Source of the DNA: a virus
Length of the DNA: 22,947 nucleotides
Virus record (IMG/VR): IMGVR_UViG_3300009164_000375
Coordinates: 1-22,947 of that record
Direction: 5' to 3' (one strand)
The notes under the pieces are model-generated. The model ran no database searches, was not told the origin of the DNA, and saw only the letters and a program-made list of their open reading frames with translations. Both the position numbers and the translations under genes were made by a program. Shown piece after piece: positions 7,991 through 16,022 of the stretch. Position 1 is the stretch's first letter, and the number at the start of each line of letters is the position of its first letter.

Positions 7991-9004
7991 ATGGCATTGA
8001 CACAAGGCTCACCACTACCGAATATAACAACCACGCAAGGTCAAACGACCACTGCGCCAAGTTTTTATACAGACTATCTAAGCAACCTCGCTCAGCAAGG
8101 CACGACAGGTGCGCAAGGTGCAACTTATGTCGGTGCGACTCCGCTGCAACAGCAAGCGTTTCAAGCTACAGCTGCGAATGTCGGTAACTACCAACCTGCG
8201 CTAACTAGTGCCACAAACCTTGCGACTGGTGTTGGTAATTCAAACATTGCGAACAATGTAAGCAATTTCATGACTCCTTACACCCAGAATGTTGTCGACG
8301 CAATCGGCACACTGGGTCAGCGTAACATTCAACAATACCTCGCTCCTGGAGCTACTGCAGCTGCAGTTGGTTCGGGTCAGTTTGGTTCTAAGCGTGGCGC
8401 TGAAGTTCTTGGGCAAGCGCTTAACACTGGTATGCAAAATATCAATGCTGCTCAGGCGCAGGCACTGCAAACAGGATACAGCCAAGCATTGCAAGCAGCA
8501 CAGAACCAAACAGCAAATCAGTTAGCAGCGAGCCAACAGCTCGGCAATTTAGCAGGTACGACTCAAAACTTAGGTCTTGGTGACATCAATGCGCTCGCTA
8601 CGCTCGGTGCTCAGCAACAGCAAATTGATCAAAATGCAAGCCTGTTCCCCTTGCAAACTGCAAACACTGCAGCTGGTATCTTGCGTGGCTACACAATCCC
8701 GACCTCTGTCAACTCGACTTACACTGGTCCAATTCCTGGAGCGTATTCTGCTTCTCCATTGGCTCAGATTGCTGGTCTTGGCTCTGTGCTCGGTGCAGTT
8801 AGCAATACTAAACTTGGTGGCACTATTGGATCAGGTCTCGGCAGTCTTTGGGATTACTTTGCTAAAGGTGGTACTGGCGCTGAACCTACTTTAGACTTCA
8901 ATAGCGGAGATACAACAGGGAATATAATTTATGACACAGATGGTGGTTACGCTACTTCTGGTGGAAATGTCGTTGACCCTAACGAATATAGTGGAGGAGT
9001 TTAA
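7991..9004 (+). CDS. Gln/Ala-rich virion protein, probably internal or ejection protein
   Basis: This 337-residue protein is rich in Gln, Ala, Thr and Asn. It carries FYTDYLSNLAQQG near the N terminus and YVGATPLQQQAFQATAANVG soon after. The central helical region contains AVGSGQFGSKRGAEVLGQAL and long Gln/Ala helices (QTGYSQALQAAQNQTANQLA), suggesting a coiled coil of several turns. The C terminus is Gly/Asp-rich and ends in a short acidic tail. The GSGQFGSKRG element recurs in conserved phage structural proteins of this type, but no catalytic residues are obvious. It has a good RBS (AAGGA) and follows the 1019-aa gene by three bases. By context it is a companion to the ejection-type proteins on either side. 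Confidence 0.65.
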   Translation: MALTQGSPLPNITTTQGQTTTAPSFYTDYLSNLAQQGTTGAQGATYVGATPLQQQAFQATAANVGNYQPALTSATNLATGVGNSNIANNVSNFMTPYTQNVVDAIGTLGQRNIQQYLAPGATAAAVGSGQFGSKRGAEVLGQALNTGMQNINAAQAQALQTGYSQALQAAQNQTANQLAASQQLGNLAGTTQNLGLGDINALATLGAQQQQIDQNASLFPLQTANTAAGILRGYTIPTSVNSTYTGPIPGAYSASPLAQIAGLGSVLGAVSNTKLGGTIGSGLGSLWDYFAKGGTGAEPTLDFNSGDTTGNIIYDTDGGYATSGGNVVDPNEYSGGV

Positions 9005-9006
9005 TC

Positions 9007-10722
9007 ATGGCACTACCCACTGGGGCAATTCCCGCAGCACCGCCAAATCTCGGAGCTGACGAGAGTGGTAAGAAAGAGTATTTTGATGCGCTTACAAAAA
9101 CGCTAAAAGCGCTCGAAGACCGCTCGGAAAATTCTATCAATTTGTGGAATGTGGCTGGGCAGTTTTTGAATCCTGGACGCACAGGTTCGTTCGGCGAAGC
9201 ATTAGGCAACGTGGCAGGTTCTGTCGGACGAGACGTCGAAAAGCAGTTAGACATGGCACTTCCAATCGCTCAGATGCGTGCTAACATCGCTGGACAGAAA
9301 TACCAAGTCGAAAACGAAACAAAAGCACTTAACATGTTTGCGAACGCAATCGGTGTAACACCTGCTCAGGCTGCTGGCGCATTAGAGTCTGGCAATTTGA
9401 CACCCGACATGCTGAGCAAGATCCCTTCAAATTTGTATGTAGCTATCAATAAACTCGATCCTAAACTTGGTGACAGCATCAAGAATGGTTTCAACATGGA
9501 CGTTGAGCGTCGCAAGTTGGTTAACGACGACATCAAGAATGGCTTGAGCGTTGCGGATATGATCGCTAAGTATGGCGAAGGAATCAAGGTTTATCTGCCG
9601 TCGAACATGCCGAGCAGCAGCAAACCTGCAGAACCAAAAGCAACAGAAACGAAACCTGTAGAAGAGCCAGTCAAAAAACTACTCGCTCCGAAAGACCTTG
9701 CTTTGCAAATCGAAAACGATTTCGGAATAAAACTCGGACCACTAGCTTTAGAGCGCACCAGAGAGCAACAGCAAGACCTTATCAATCGAGCTGGAAAAGG
9801 CGAAAAAGGGATTTATAAACCTTCTCCTCTTGTGGATGGAAAAGACGTTTACCACGAAAATGCAATCGATGTTCCGCAAACTGTTCCAGAGTCTTACTTG
9901 CGTGCTCGTGGTTATTACAGACCTGACAAGAATGATCCCGTGCATGCAGTGCCACTTCCTGGATTTGGCCAGAGTGAAAAGAAAACTTCTTCAGCGCCTG
10001 CAGTTTCCAAACCTGTCGACATTAGCAAAGTTACAGTCGGATCTGACATTAGCGAGCTTCCATTAGCTGCACAAGCAGAAGTTAAAAAGACTCGTACAAA
10101 CAGCCAAGACAAAATGTACGAAGTTCATCGTTCTGAGATCGCTGCTTACAATCCGCAAATGACCGATGAAACTGCCAATCGTTTACGTGAATTGCACGAC
10201 ATCGCTAGCAAGAGACCGAACATTTTCGGTTTGATGCAACAGCAAGGTTTACTCTCTGCGTTGAAAAACTCTGCACAGGAGGGAATTCAATTCGGTCGTC
10301 TTGGCTCGATCGCTTTGCCAGTGCAAACTTTCGAACAGAATATGAAACTAAGTCCTGCTGACCAAAGGATTTTGCGTCGTGCTTCACAGTTGATGGCTGA
10401 GCAATTTTTCGAAAATGCAAAAGCTGATAAATCTGTTCTTGGTCCGCAGATCTCGAACGCAGACGCTCAGTTCTTGCAGCGACCAATGGTTACTGAAAAA
10501 GACGCTGCATCGACAGTTCAGTATTGGGCTAAAAATCATTTGTTGCTTAATGCGCAACGTGGCGAATTGTTCAAATCTTTGCAGCAGCATGACGAGAGAT
10601 TTGGAGCGAATGTTCCATTCGGAAGTTACTTTGGTTCTGATCCTTACGTTAACATTGTTAAGAAATATAGCGATTTGAATAAACAATTGCGTCAACGCTA
10701 TCCTGATTTTGGAGCGAAATAA
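9007..10722 (+). CDS. Large virion protein of unknown function (571 aa)
   Basis: The N-terminal part of this 571-residue protein has helix-rich stretches such as YFDALTKTLKALEDRSENS and NLWNVAGQFLNPGRTGSFG, then KQLDMALPIAQMRANIAGQK. A Pro/Lys/Glu-rich linker lies at about residues 200-225, and a less ordered middle follows. The last 180 residues are a helical domain (ADQRILRRASQLMAEQFFEN, TVQYWAKNHLLLNAQRGELF). There is no signal peptide or hydrolase motif that I can recognise. A GGAGG ribosome-binding site precedes the ATG, and the stop overlaps the next start (TAATG). Position after two structural genes and helical content suggest an internal or ejection protein. The function is unassigned. 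Confidence 0.7.
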   Translation: MALPTGAIPAAPPNLGADESGKKEYFDALTKTLKALEDRSENSINLWNVAGQFLNPGRTGSFGEALGNVAGSVGRDVEKQLDMALPIAQMRANIAGQKYQVENETKALNMFANAIGVTPAQAAGALESGNLTPDMLSKIPSNLYVAINKLDPKLGDSIKNGFNMDVERRKLVNDDIKNGLSVADMIAKYGEGIKVYLPSNMPSSSKPAEPKATETKPVEEPVKKLLAPKDLALQIENDFGIKLGPLALERTREQQQDLINRAGKGEKGIYKPSPLVDGKDVYHENAIDVPQTVPESYLRARGYYRPDKNDPVHAVPLPGFGQSEKKTSSAPAVSKPVDISKVTVGSDISELPLAAQAEVKKTRTNSQDKMYEVHRSEIAAYNPQMTDETANRLRELHDIASKRPNIFGLMQQQGLLSALKNSAQEGIQFGRLGSIALPVQTFEQNMKLSPADQRILRRASQLMAEQFFENAKADKSVLGPQISNADAQFLQRPMVTEKDAASTVQYWAKNHLLLNAQRGELFKSLQQHDERFGANVPFGSYFGSDPYVNIVKKYSDLNKQLRQRYPDFGAK

Positions 10723-11894
10723 TGGCTGAAGAAAAAAAGAAAGACGAACTAGATGACGTTTTGGGCGTTGACTCAAAATCTGACTCTGAATACAAACTTG
10801 ACGAAGTCGATCCTCTTTTTGCAAAGAAGGAAGAAAAAGAGTTTTCTGACAAACCGATCGAAGCGCCGAACTATAGCAATGTCCCCGAAGCTGGCGCTGC
10901 TGGCGCTGTTGTCGGTGCTGTAGCAGGGAGAGTTCTACCGAAAGTAGAAGCTCCTATGCCGAAAGGCTTGGACACTGCAAAAGTAAATGCGTCTGTTGCA
11001 CAAAAGTCTGTGCAGCGACAAGTTGAAGCGCTGAAAGATACAAAAGCAAGTCAAACTCTTAAGATAGACGAAACGCTAAAAGAATTAAACAATGCAAGGG
11101 CAACTGCTTCTGAAGCAGAGCGTAAACTTGCACTTGCTCGTGAAAATGCAATTAGACTAAATGCTTTACCTGAACCACCGCCAGCAGCAGAAGTGCCAAA
11201 AGTTTCTGATTTAGATTATCCTGGAAAAGCCTCTGCAGGAGCAGAGCGCCACGCCAACAAGATGTCTGAAATTCGTGCAACAAATCGTGTTCAACGTGGA
11301 CTTGAAGGTGTTAAAGAATTGCAAGGTGCAGGTAATGCTCCTGGATACACTCGTGTAAGTCGAATAATTGTTCCTGATTCTTTAGCAAATGCTTCTGTTT
11401 ACAATGCTGAGCAATTGCTTGCACAAAAACAATTAGCCGAAGCTGAAGCTGCTTACAAAACTGCTCAAGCGAACGCAAACAGTATGCAAGCAAAATGGAA
11501 AGGTCTTTCAGGCTCAACTCCAAAATCTGTCGTAACTGCAGAGACTGGTGTGGCTCGTGCCACAGAAAAAGCAGCAACTGCAGCTGATAAATTAGCAGAG
11601 TTGCAAGCAGCTAAGCCAACAGGCTTACAACGAGCTGGTGCACTGGTTTCTAAAATTCCTTTCCTTAACACTCTTTCGGGTGGTTTGGTCGGTGCTGAAT
11701 TGATGAATGCAATCGAGCAAGCCAATCGAGGTGAAAATTTCGACGCAGCAATGTCGGGTATGGGTGCTGCGGGTGGAGCGCTTATGATGGTTCCGAACCC
11801 ATATGCAAAAGTGGCTGGCGCAGTTTTAAGTGCACCACCCTTAGCGTATCAAGGCTACCAAGCTGCAAGAGATTACTTCTCTCCTAAGCAGTAA
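10722..11894 (+). CDS. Coiled-coil virion protein with hydrophobic Gly/Ala C terminus
   Basis: The 390-residue protein has an extremely acidic and Lys-rich N terminus (about residues 1-45). A short Gly/Ala-rich stretch, AAGAVVGAVAGRV, follows. Long Lys/Glu/Ala/Gln helices come next, at about residues 85-150 and 220-300, in register for coiled coils. The last 80 residues are hydrophobic and Gly/Ala-rich: IPFLNTLSGGLVGAELM, GMGAAGGALMMVPNP and KVAGAVLSAPPLAYQ. These could insert into membrane. That fits an ejection protein which helps to form the DNA channel across the envelope. It is the last gene of the structural operon and is followed directly by two terminators. Function is inferred from composition and location. 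Confidence 0.7.
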   Translation: MAEEKKKDELDDVLGVDSKSDSEYKLDEVDPLFAKKEEKEFSDKPIEAPNYSNVPEAGAAGAVVGAVAGRVLPKVEAPMPKGLDTAKVNASVAQKSVQRQVEALKDTKASQTLKIDETLKELNNARATASEAERKLALARENAIRLNALPEPPPAAEVPKVSDLDYPGKASAGAERHANKMSEIRATNRVQRGLEGVKELQGAGNAPGYTRVSRIIVPDSLANASVYNAEQLLAQKQLAEAEAAYKTAQANANSMQAKWKGLSGSTPKSVVTAETGVARATEKAATAADKLAELQAAKPTGLQRAGALVSKIPFLNTLSGGLVGAELMNAIEQANRGENFDAAMSGMGAAGGALMMVPNPYAKVAGAVLSAPPLAYQGYQAARDYFSPKQ

Positions 11895-11931
11895 ACGCTC
11901 TCCGTCTCCTTCACGTTAGGGAGAGTGTTTT
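11895..11931 (+). terminator. First hairpin terminator after the structural operon
   Basis: A stem formed by ACGCTCTCC (11895-11903) and GGGAGAGTGT (11919-11928) is followed by TTTT. It begins one base after the stop codon of the 390-aa gene. The stem contains one G-U pair. It is probably the first of two tandem terminators. Confidence 0.75.
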
Positions 11932-12074
11932 GACCCCACTTCGGTGGGGTCTTTTTTAATCAGCGCCGAAGACCATGCTTCTAGCCAGATGTTGTAAGGG
12001 TCGTTGAGCATGTCTTCGTTGCCAGTGCGCTTCAACAATGCAACCCAATCCTCGAATTCTTTTTTAGGATCCAT
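11916..12074 (-). CDS. Small acidic protein at the end of the early operon
   Basis: A 52-residue ORF starts at the ATG at 12074 (MDPKKEFEDWVALLKRTGNE). A good GGAAGGTGG ribosome-binding site lies inside the last codons of the polymerase gene, whose stop it overlaps by 11 bases. A longer version from 12125 is less likely because it would sit wholly in the end of the polymerase gene and lacks this signal. The N-terminal half looks like an amphipathic helix. The last residues, PTEVGSKHSP, are read through both terminator hairpins of the converging operon. No family is recognised, but the RBS and spacing support it as real. Confidence 0.55.
   Translation of the reverse strand: MDPKKEFEDWVALLKRTGNEDMLNDPYNIWLEAWSSALIKKDPTEVGSKHSP
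11932..11957 (+). terminator. Strong intrinsic terminator with UUCG tetraloop
   Basis: GACCCCAC and GTGGGGTC form a perfect 8-bp stem around TTCG, followed by six T residues (11952-11957). It would terminate + strand transcription from the structural operon. On the opposite strand the sequence lies inside the end of a small ORF, where there is no T tract immediately after the stem, so it is mainly a + strand terminator. Confidence 0.92.
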
Positions 12075-13302
12075 CAGATACCACCTTCCATTTTTCAATT
12101 TGTAACATACGGATGCCGTTACCACCCATCCGACCTCGTATCAATAGAACAGCACCGATCGGCACTGCCTCTAAGATTTCTTTGCCCATCTTTTCGTAGT
12201 CCTTACGACGCACTGTGGCGATTGCTAAGCCAGTGTCGTCTTTGATGGTTACGTTAAGCCAATAACGGAACTGTCGGTCGTAGTCGGTAATCACGCCACC
12301 ACGCTTCATTACGTTACCAGTTTCCAGAGCATCACGTAAGTTCTTTTCCGTTAGCACCCCGATCAAAACTCGCTCCGATCCGTCTGCTTCAAGGTCGTTA
12401 CACTTTGTAAACTCCCAGCCCTCTTTCAATCCGTACTTGCGTGGGTTGGCATACCATTCCCCAAACCGAGCAGTGAATGGGTATGGATCTGGCCATTTTA
12501 GTCTTGGGTTTTCAAGTTTGGCGGTTATACTTGGGGGTAGATCTTTTTTTGTAACTCTTGAATCGAGGACTTTTTGCGCCATCTTTGGACCAATCCCGTG
12601 GACTGCGGTAAGCCCACCATAAATTGCATCTCCTTTAGCTGCCCAGCTGGCTTCCGAACGATCTTTGTCGAACGCTACGTATTTGAAACCTTCGGCTGTA
12701 ATTTCTCGGAGGAGTTTGAGGACTGCGTCATCGTCGGAGGTGTGGCGCAAGGAAGCAGCACTGAACTGCAGTGGATGGTAGTACTTCAACCAAGCTGTCC
12801 ACGCAGAGATGACGGAGTAAGCAGCTGCATGTGCCTTGACGAAAGCGTACGACCCTGCATGCATCATTGAGTTCCAAACCTCAAGTGCGGATTCTTTGTT
12901 GATGTTTTGTTGCTCAGCACCATCCAAAAACTTGTCTCGAAATTGATCGAAGTATTCTTTGCCCAACGACTTAGACATTGCTCGACGCAATGCAGTCAGC
13001 TCTGGCCAACCAAGCAAGCCAATGTCCCGACCAAGGAACAAGATCTGCTCTTGATAAATAACAACACCTTCAGTTTGCTCAGTCCACTTTTTATGAATGT
13101 CATGATGATACAACGGAACATCCAACCCTCTCCGCACGTCGAGAAACTTCTTCGCACCACCAGACTGCAATGGTCCAGGACGAGCGAGGGAAGTGAGTGC
13201 GACAATGTCGTTGAAATTCTTGACTTGGAATTGCCTGAGCAACTGCCGAGCAGCATCACCCTCGAGCTGGAAAACACCAGTGATCTTTTGACTGTTTAGC
13301 AA
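12064..13302 (-). CDS. dnaE: C-terminal part of DnaE-like DNA polymerase III alpha (after in-frame stop)
   Basis: This frame continues the polymerase without a frameshift: the upstream part ends at TAA (13306-13308), followed by GAA and then TTG (13300-13302), the assumed start. It contains the fingers-domain signatures ITGVFQLEGDA (residues 7-17), ALTSLARPGPLQSGG and GVVIYQEQ. A MHAGSYAFVKAHAAAYSVIS segment matches the GYGFNKSHSAAYA region of DnaE. Further on are a helix-hairpin-helix (LTAVHGIGPKMAQKVLDSR) and an OB-fold-like end (RVLIGVLTEKN to MLQIEKWKVV). In C-family polymerases these parts grip nucleotide and template. The segment is 412 aa and lacks the catalytic Asp residues, which are in the upstream part, so it is unlikely to work alone. 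Reinitiation, readthrough, or a nonsense change or sequencing error are all possible. Confidence 0.8.
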   Translation of the reverse strand: MLNSQKITGVFQLEGDAARQLLRQFQVKNFNDIVALTSLARPGPLQSGGAKKFLDVRRGLDVPLYHHDIHKKWTEQTEGVVIYQEQILFLGRDIGLLGWPELTALRRAMSKSLGKEYFDQFRDKFLDGAEQQNINKESALEVWNSMMHAGSYAFVKAHAAAYSVISAWTAWLKYYHPLQFSAASLRHTSDDDAVLKLLREITAEGFKYVAFDKDRSEASWAAKGDAIYGGLTAVHGIGPKMAQKVLDSRVTKKDLPPSITAKLENPRLKWPDPYPFTARFGEWYANPRKYGLKEGWEFTKCNDLEADGSERVLIGVLTEKNLRDALETGNVMKRGGVITDYDRQFRYWLNVTIKDDTGLAIATVRRKDYEKMGKEILEAVPIGAVLLIRGRMGGNGIRMLQIEKWKVVSDGS

Positions 13303-13305
13303 TTC

Positions 13306-14793
13306 TTAGATCTTTGGGTCGTGCACGTCGATATCGGTAATCTTTTTGCCGACTTCGTCTAGGGTTTCTTGCACAATGTCGAGCGTCTTCAGTCCTAATG
13401 CGTCCAGCTTCACAAGGTTTAACGACTCTGCTTGGTATTTGTCGATCTGCCCGATTCCCTCTGCAGTGACGGAACAGTAGTCTGCGACTGGCGTATTGCA
13501 AATGATCACACCTGCAGCGTGCACACCTGCATGGGATGCGTGTCCTTCGAGCGCACCTGCATTCCTGAATCCAGGATGTTTGTCGAGCAACTCTCTGCCA
13601 GCCTTGAGCGCACCCATCGTGTCTTCAAGACAGAATGCTGCACGTGAGTCGCCTGATGACCGCTCAATCATGTTGTCTCGGATCTCGGCAGTTTCCCAAA
13701 CTGGAATCTTCATGCGCTTGCCGACGTTGGCGAGAATTGATTTGGGCTTCAGCTTGTTGACGTTGCCCAGTCTTGCAATGTTGGTCTCACCATACGTTTC
13801 TTTTAGGTAAGTAAACAATTCGTCCCTGCGGTCTCCAGGAAAGTCCATATCGATATCGGGTAAGTCGATACGAGTAACGTCCACAAAACGCTCGAACAAC
13901 AATCCGTGCTCAATCGGGTCGAGTTCGGTTATGCCGAGCAGATAGCAGATTATCGAACCAGACGACGATCCACGTCCAGGACCAACGAGCATTCGCTCAC
14001 GTGCCCAGCGCATTAAGTCATAAACCATCAAAAAGTAGGACTCGAACTGCTTTTCACGAATAACACCCAGTTCACGCTGTAATCTGGCTTCGTATTCCTC
14101 ACCGAAACCCTTTGGAAAGCGCCAGCTGATACCTTTCCTTGCCTCTGCCTCTAAATCGCCTTCTACGACCATATTTTTGGCCACTGGCAGGGTTACAGGC
14201 TCAAATCGTTCAGCGATTTCCTCCCAACTGACTGAAAATGGATGAATTTCGTCAATTTCACGCTGTGACCACCAATGTTGCGAGTGTGCACCCAATCGCA
14301 CCCCTAAAAGTTCAGCGTACTTGCGGTCTGTTGGGGCAGGGTAGCGCACGTCTGAAACAAAGAACAGTGGTAGGCTCTTAGCACGAGCTACTTCGATATT
14401 TATTTTATTTTTCAATGGATTGAGTGGGTGCAAGTCCACGACCATGTCTTGCGCTTTGACTCGCTCGATTTCGGCAGTAAACGGAAACACCAACAGATTG
14501 TCGGAAAACTCTGTGTCGTAAGTTATGCCTGCACTGTGGCGGTAAAGTTCCCGCAGACCCTCTTGATTCTTGGCGAGCACCTTGATGGAGCGCTCTTCGT
14601 CGCCCACGAGGAGTTCTGCGCCAAGAATCGGTTGGATACCTGCCTTTTCTGCAGCCTTGAAAAAAGGCACATGACCCCACGTGCCAACGTCACAAATTGC
14701 TGCTTTGGTATAACCCAACTCGCTGGCTCGTGCTACGACCCTGCCAATCGGTCCAAAACAGTTACCAAAAGTGAACTCAGTTCTTGTTATCAT
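13306..14793 (-). CDS. dnaE: DnaE-like DNA polymerase III alpha, N-terminal part with catalytic palm
   Basis: The 495-residue product starts with a PHP-like domain (residues 1-100) in which the usual HxH metal ligands are absent. The pattern CDVGTWGHVPFFKAAEKAGI and LGAELLVGDEER is still clear. The polymerase core follows: VGPGRGSSSGS (270-280), LPDIDMDFPGDRR (311-323) with Asp313 and Asp315 as the catalytic pair, HASHAGVHAAGVII (418-431), and LVKLDALGLKTL with Asp464 as the third catalytic Asp. The gene ends at an in-frame TAA after DIDVHDPKI. In DnaE proteins the next residue is typically Tyr, as in DPKTYELL, so a full protein of 909 aa would result from one codon change. It overlaps the DnaQ-like gene by 17 bases, consistent with a polymerase-proofreader pair. 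Replication of the phage genome is the likely role. Confidence 0.88.
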   Translation of the reverse strand: MITRTEFTFGNCFGPIGRVVARASELGYTKAAICDVGTWGHVPFFKAAEKAGIQPILGAELLVGDEERSIKVLAKNQEGLRELYRHSAGITYDTEFSDNLLVFPFTAEIERVKAQDMVVDLHPLNPLKNKINIEVARAKSLPLFFVSDVRYPAPTDRKYAELLGVRLGAHSQHWWSQREIDEIHPFSVSWEEIAERFEPVTLPVAKNMVVEGDLEAEARKGISWRFPKGFGEEYEARLQRELGVIREKQFESYFLMVYDLMRWARERMLVGPGRGSSSGSIICYLLGITELDPIEHGLLFERFVDVTRIDLPDIDMDFPGDRRDELFTYLKETYGETNIARLGNVNKLKPKSILANVGKRMKIPVWETAEIRDNMIERSSGDSRAAFCLEDTMGALKAGRELLDKHPGFRNAGALEGHASHAGVHAAGVIICNTPVADYCSVTAEGIGQIDKYQAESLNLVKLDALGLKTLDIVQETLDEVGKKITDIDVHDPKI

Positions 14794-15310
14794 TTAGCGC
14801 CTTGTAACACTCCCACAATGCTCGCACGTCGTCCACTGCTCGGTGAGTTTGGGCGAGGGGTTTGCCTTGTGTGTGTTCGTAGAGTTCGGTTAGTTTCATA
14901 CGTCTGCCCTTTATGTGCATCGTTGAATCGACTGTGCATACTTGGTTCGGGGGGAAAGGGAATCTCCTCTCCCAACCAGTGCGGAGTAATTCAAAGTATA
15001 ACACGTCTCGGTCAAACGCAACATTATGCGCAACAAGCGTGTGGGCGCCAAGGAAGAAATCAGCCAGCTCGGGAATGACTTCCTCGATCGTGCGTTTCCC
15101 CTTGAGTTGCTCTGGCTTGATGCCTGTGATTTTGGTAATCTCGGCAGAGATTTCCTGCTTTGGATCAATCAGCTCGCCAAGTTCCGCTACGACACTGCCT
15201 TTGTCCGAGACTTTGATTGCACCGATTTCAATAATTCTCGGTTGCAATACTAAGTCTGACGAACTCGGCAGTATCAAGCCTGTTGTTTCAAAATCAAGCA
15301 GTATGATCAT
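14777..15310 (-). CDS. dnaQ: DnaQ-like 3'-5' exonuclease (DEDDh, proofreading)
   Basis: The 177-residue protein has all DEDDh exonuclease motifs: LLDFETTG (Asp6, Glu8), AHNVAFDRDVL (Asp100) and HRAVDDVRAL (His156, Asp161). It is about the length of a single exonuclease domain, without the tail that binds alpha in bacterial epsilon. Such enzymes remove mismatched 3' nucleotides. The gene immediately precedes and overlaps the DnaE-like polymerase, which itself has a degenerate PHP domain, so this is probably its separate proofreading subunit. It overlaps the upstream DUF6378-like gene by 17 bases. No clear RBS is seen other than through that coupling. Assignment is firm; physical association with the polymerase is inferred. 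Confidence 0.92.
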   Translation of the reverse strand: MIILLDFETTGLILPSSSDLVLQPRIIEIGAIKVSDKGSVVAELGELIDPKQEISAEITKITGIKPEQLKGKRTIEEVIPELADFFLGAHTLVAHNVAFDRDVLYFELLRTGWERRFPFPPNQVCTVDSTMHIKGRRMKLTELYEHTQGKPLAQTHRAVDDVRALWECYKALNDNKN

Positions 15311-15599
15311 CGGTCAGCTCTTCCAACATGGCTGCATAGACCGACAAGTCGTGCGCTGAATCTTTGTGCCCACCTCGCTCGAGGTTTTCTGCGTAACGCA
15401 TTAACTTGCTAAGGCACTGCACGAGGATTCCGTAACGATTGTGGTCGTCTGCAGAAATGCAAGGCAACCCCTCAGGGAAAAGTATCTCGACAACTTGGCC
15501 AAACTTTTTGTAGTTGTCGCCATACAGTTTGTTGCGCTCTTCGTAAGTCTTGGCATTGCTACGCAAGATTTCTGGAACAGTTTGGATTTTCTTTTTCAT
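15294..15599 (-). CDS. DUF6378-like phage protein
   Basis: This 101-residue protein has the pattern TYEERNKLYGDNYKKFG (residues 18-34), then a helical segment HNRYGILVQCLSKLMRYAEN and GGHKDSAHDLSVYAAMLEEL near the end. This arrangement matches the DUF6378 family of small phage proteins, whose function is not established. The alternating acidic helices are somewhat reminiscent of MazG-like all-alpha pyrophosphohydrolases, but I do not see the full EExxE..ExxD metal site. The gene starts within the stop of the HAD phosphatase gene (ATGA) and overlaps dnaQ at its end, so it is embedded in the nucleotide/replication operon. That context suggests a link to nucleotide pools, by inference. Confidence 0.75.
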   Translation of the reverse strand: MKKKIQTVPEILRSNAKTYEERNKLYGDNYKKFGQVVEILFPEGLPCISADDHNRYGILVQCLSKLMRYAENLERGGHKDSAHDLSVYAAMLEELTDDHTA

Positions 15600-16021
15600 A
15601 CTAAGATTCCTTTCACACCGATTGAGTTATACATTTGGACTATGTCTTGCCTGTCGTCGTAGGCTTTTTCGATTTTAAACAACTTGAGCAAGTCGAGGGT
15701 TAACTTGCGTTTCATCTCGGCAGAATGCTCTTCGTTGTCGTTGGGGCGCATGATCAATGCATCGTAATGCAGGTCGTTGTCTTCCAACCACCGACGAGTT
15801 TTCAATCGCATATACTCGGGACGAGCAGTCATAAAGAAAACTTTACAAGGTGCTTCGTCCACGATGTGGCGATTCATAACAGTGTCGCCACTGCAGTGCA
15901 GGTGATACTCGTGGTATTTGTGCAACCCATCTGGTGCTTCTGGGTCGATCAACCAATGACGCCAAGTGTCGTCGCTGATTGTGTTGTCTAAATCGACAAT
16001 ACGAATGGTGTTCGGCAGCAT
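15596..16021 (-). CDS. HAD-superfamily phosphatase (polynucleotide kinase 3'-phosphatase-like)
   Basis: The 141-residue protein shows HAD motif I as IVDLDNTISDD, with Asp10 as nucleophile and Asp12 as acid/base. Motif II is FFMTARPEYM (Thr65), Lys104 or Lys106 is a candidate for motif III, and YDDRQDIVQMY (Asp122, Asp123) is motif IV. The DLDNT form and single-domain size resemble the phosphatase half of T4 polynucleotide kinase and small phage HAD phosphatases. The enzyme could remove phosphates from DNA/RNA ends or from nucleotides. It follows thyX by one base with a strong AGGAAGGA ribosome-binding site, and overlaps the next gene by ATGA. The substrate is unknown; placement with ThyX makes deoxynucleotide metabolism or end repair plausible. 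Confidence 0.87.
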   Translation of the reverse strand: MLPNTIRIVDLDNTISDDTWRHWLIDPEAPDGLHKYHEYHLHCSGDTVMNRHIVDEAPCKVFFMTARPEYMRLKTRRWLEDNDLHYDALIMRPNDNEEHSAEMKRKLTLDLLKLFKIEKAYDDRQDIVQMYNSIGVKGILV

Positions 16022-16022
16022 G

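Noticed and set aside
13306-13308. Genome-wide reassignment of TAA to an amino acid
   Set aside because: TAA ends many other genes here at natural boundaries with start overlaps, so it is read as stop in general; only this codon is odd.
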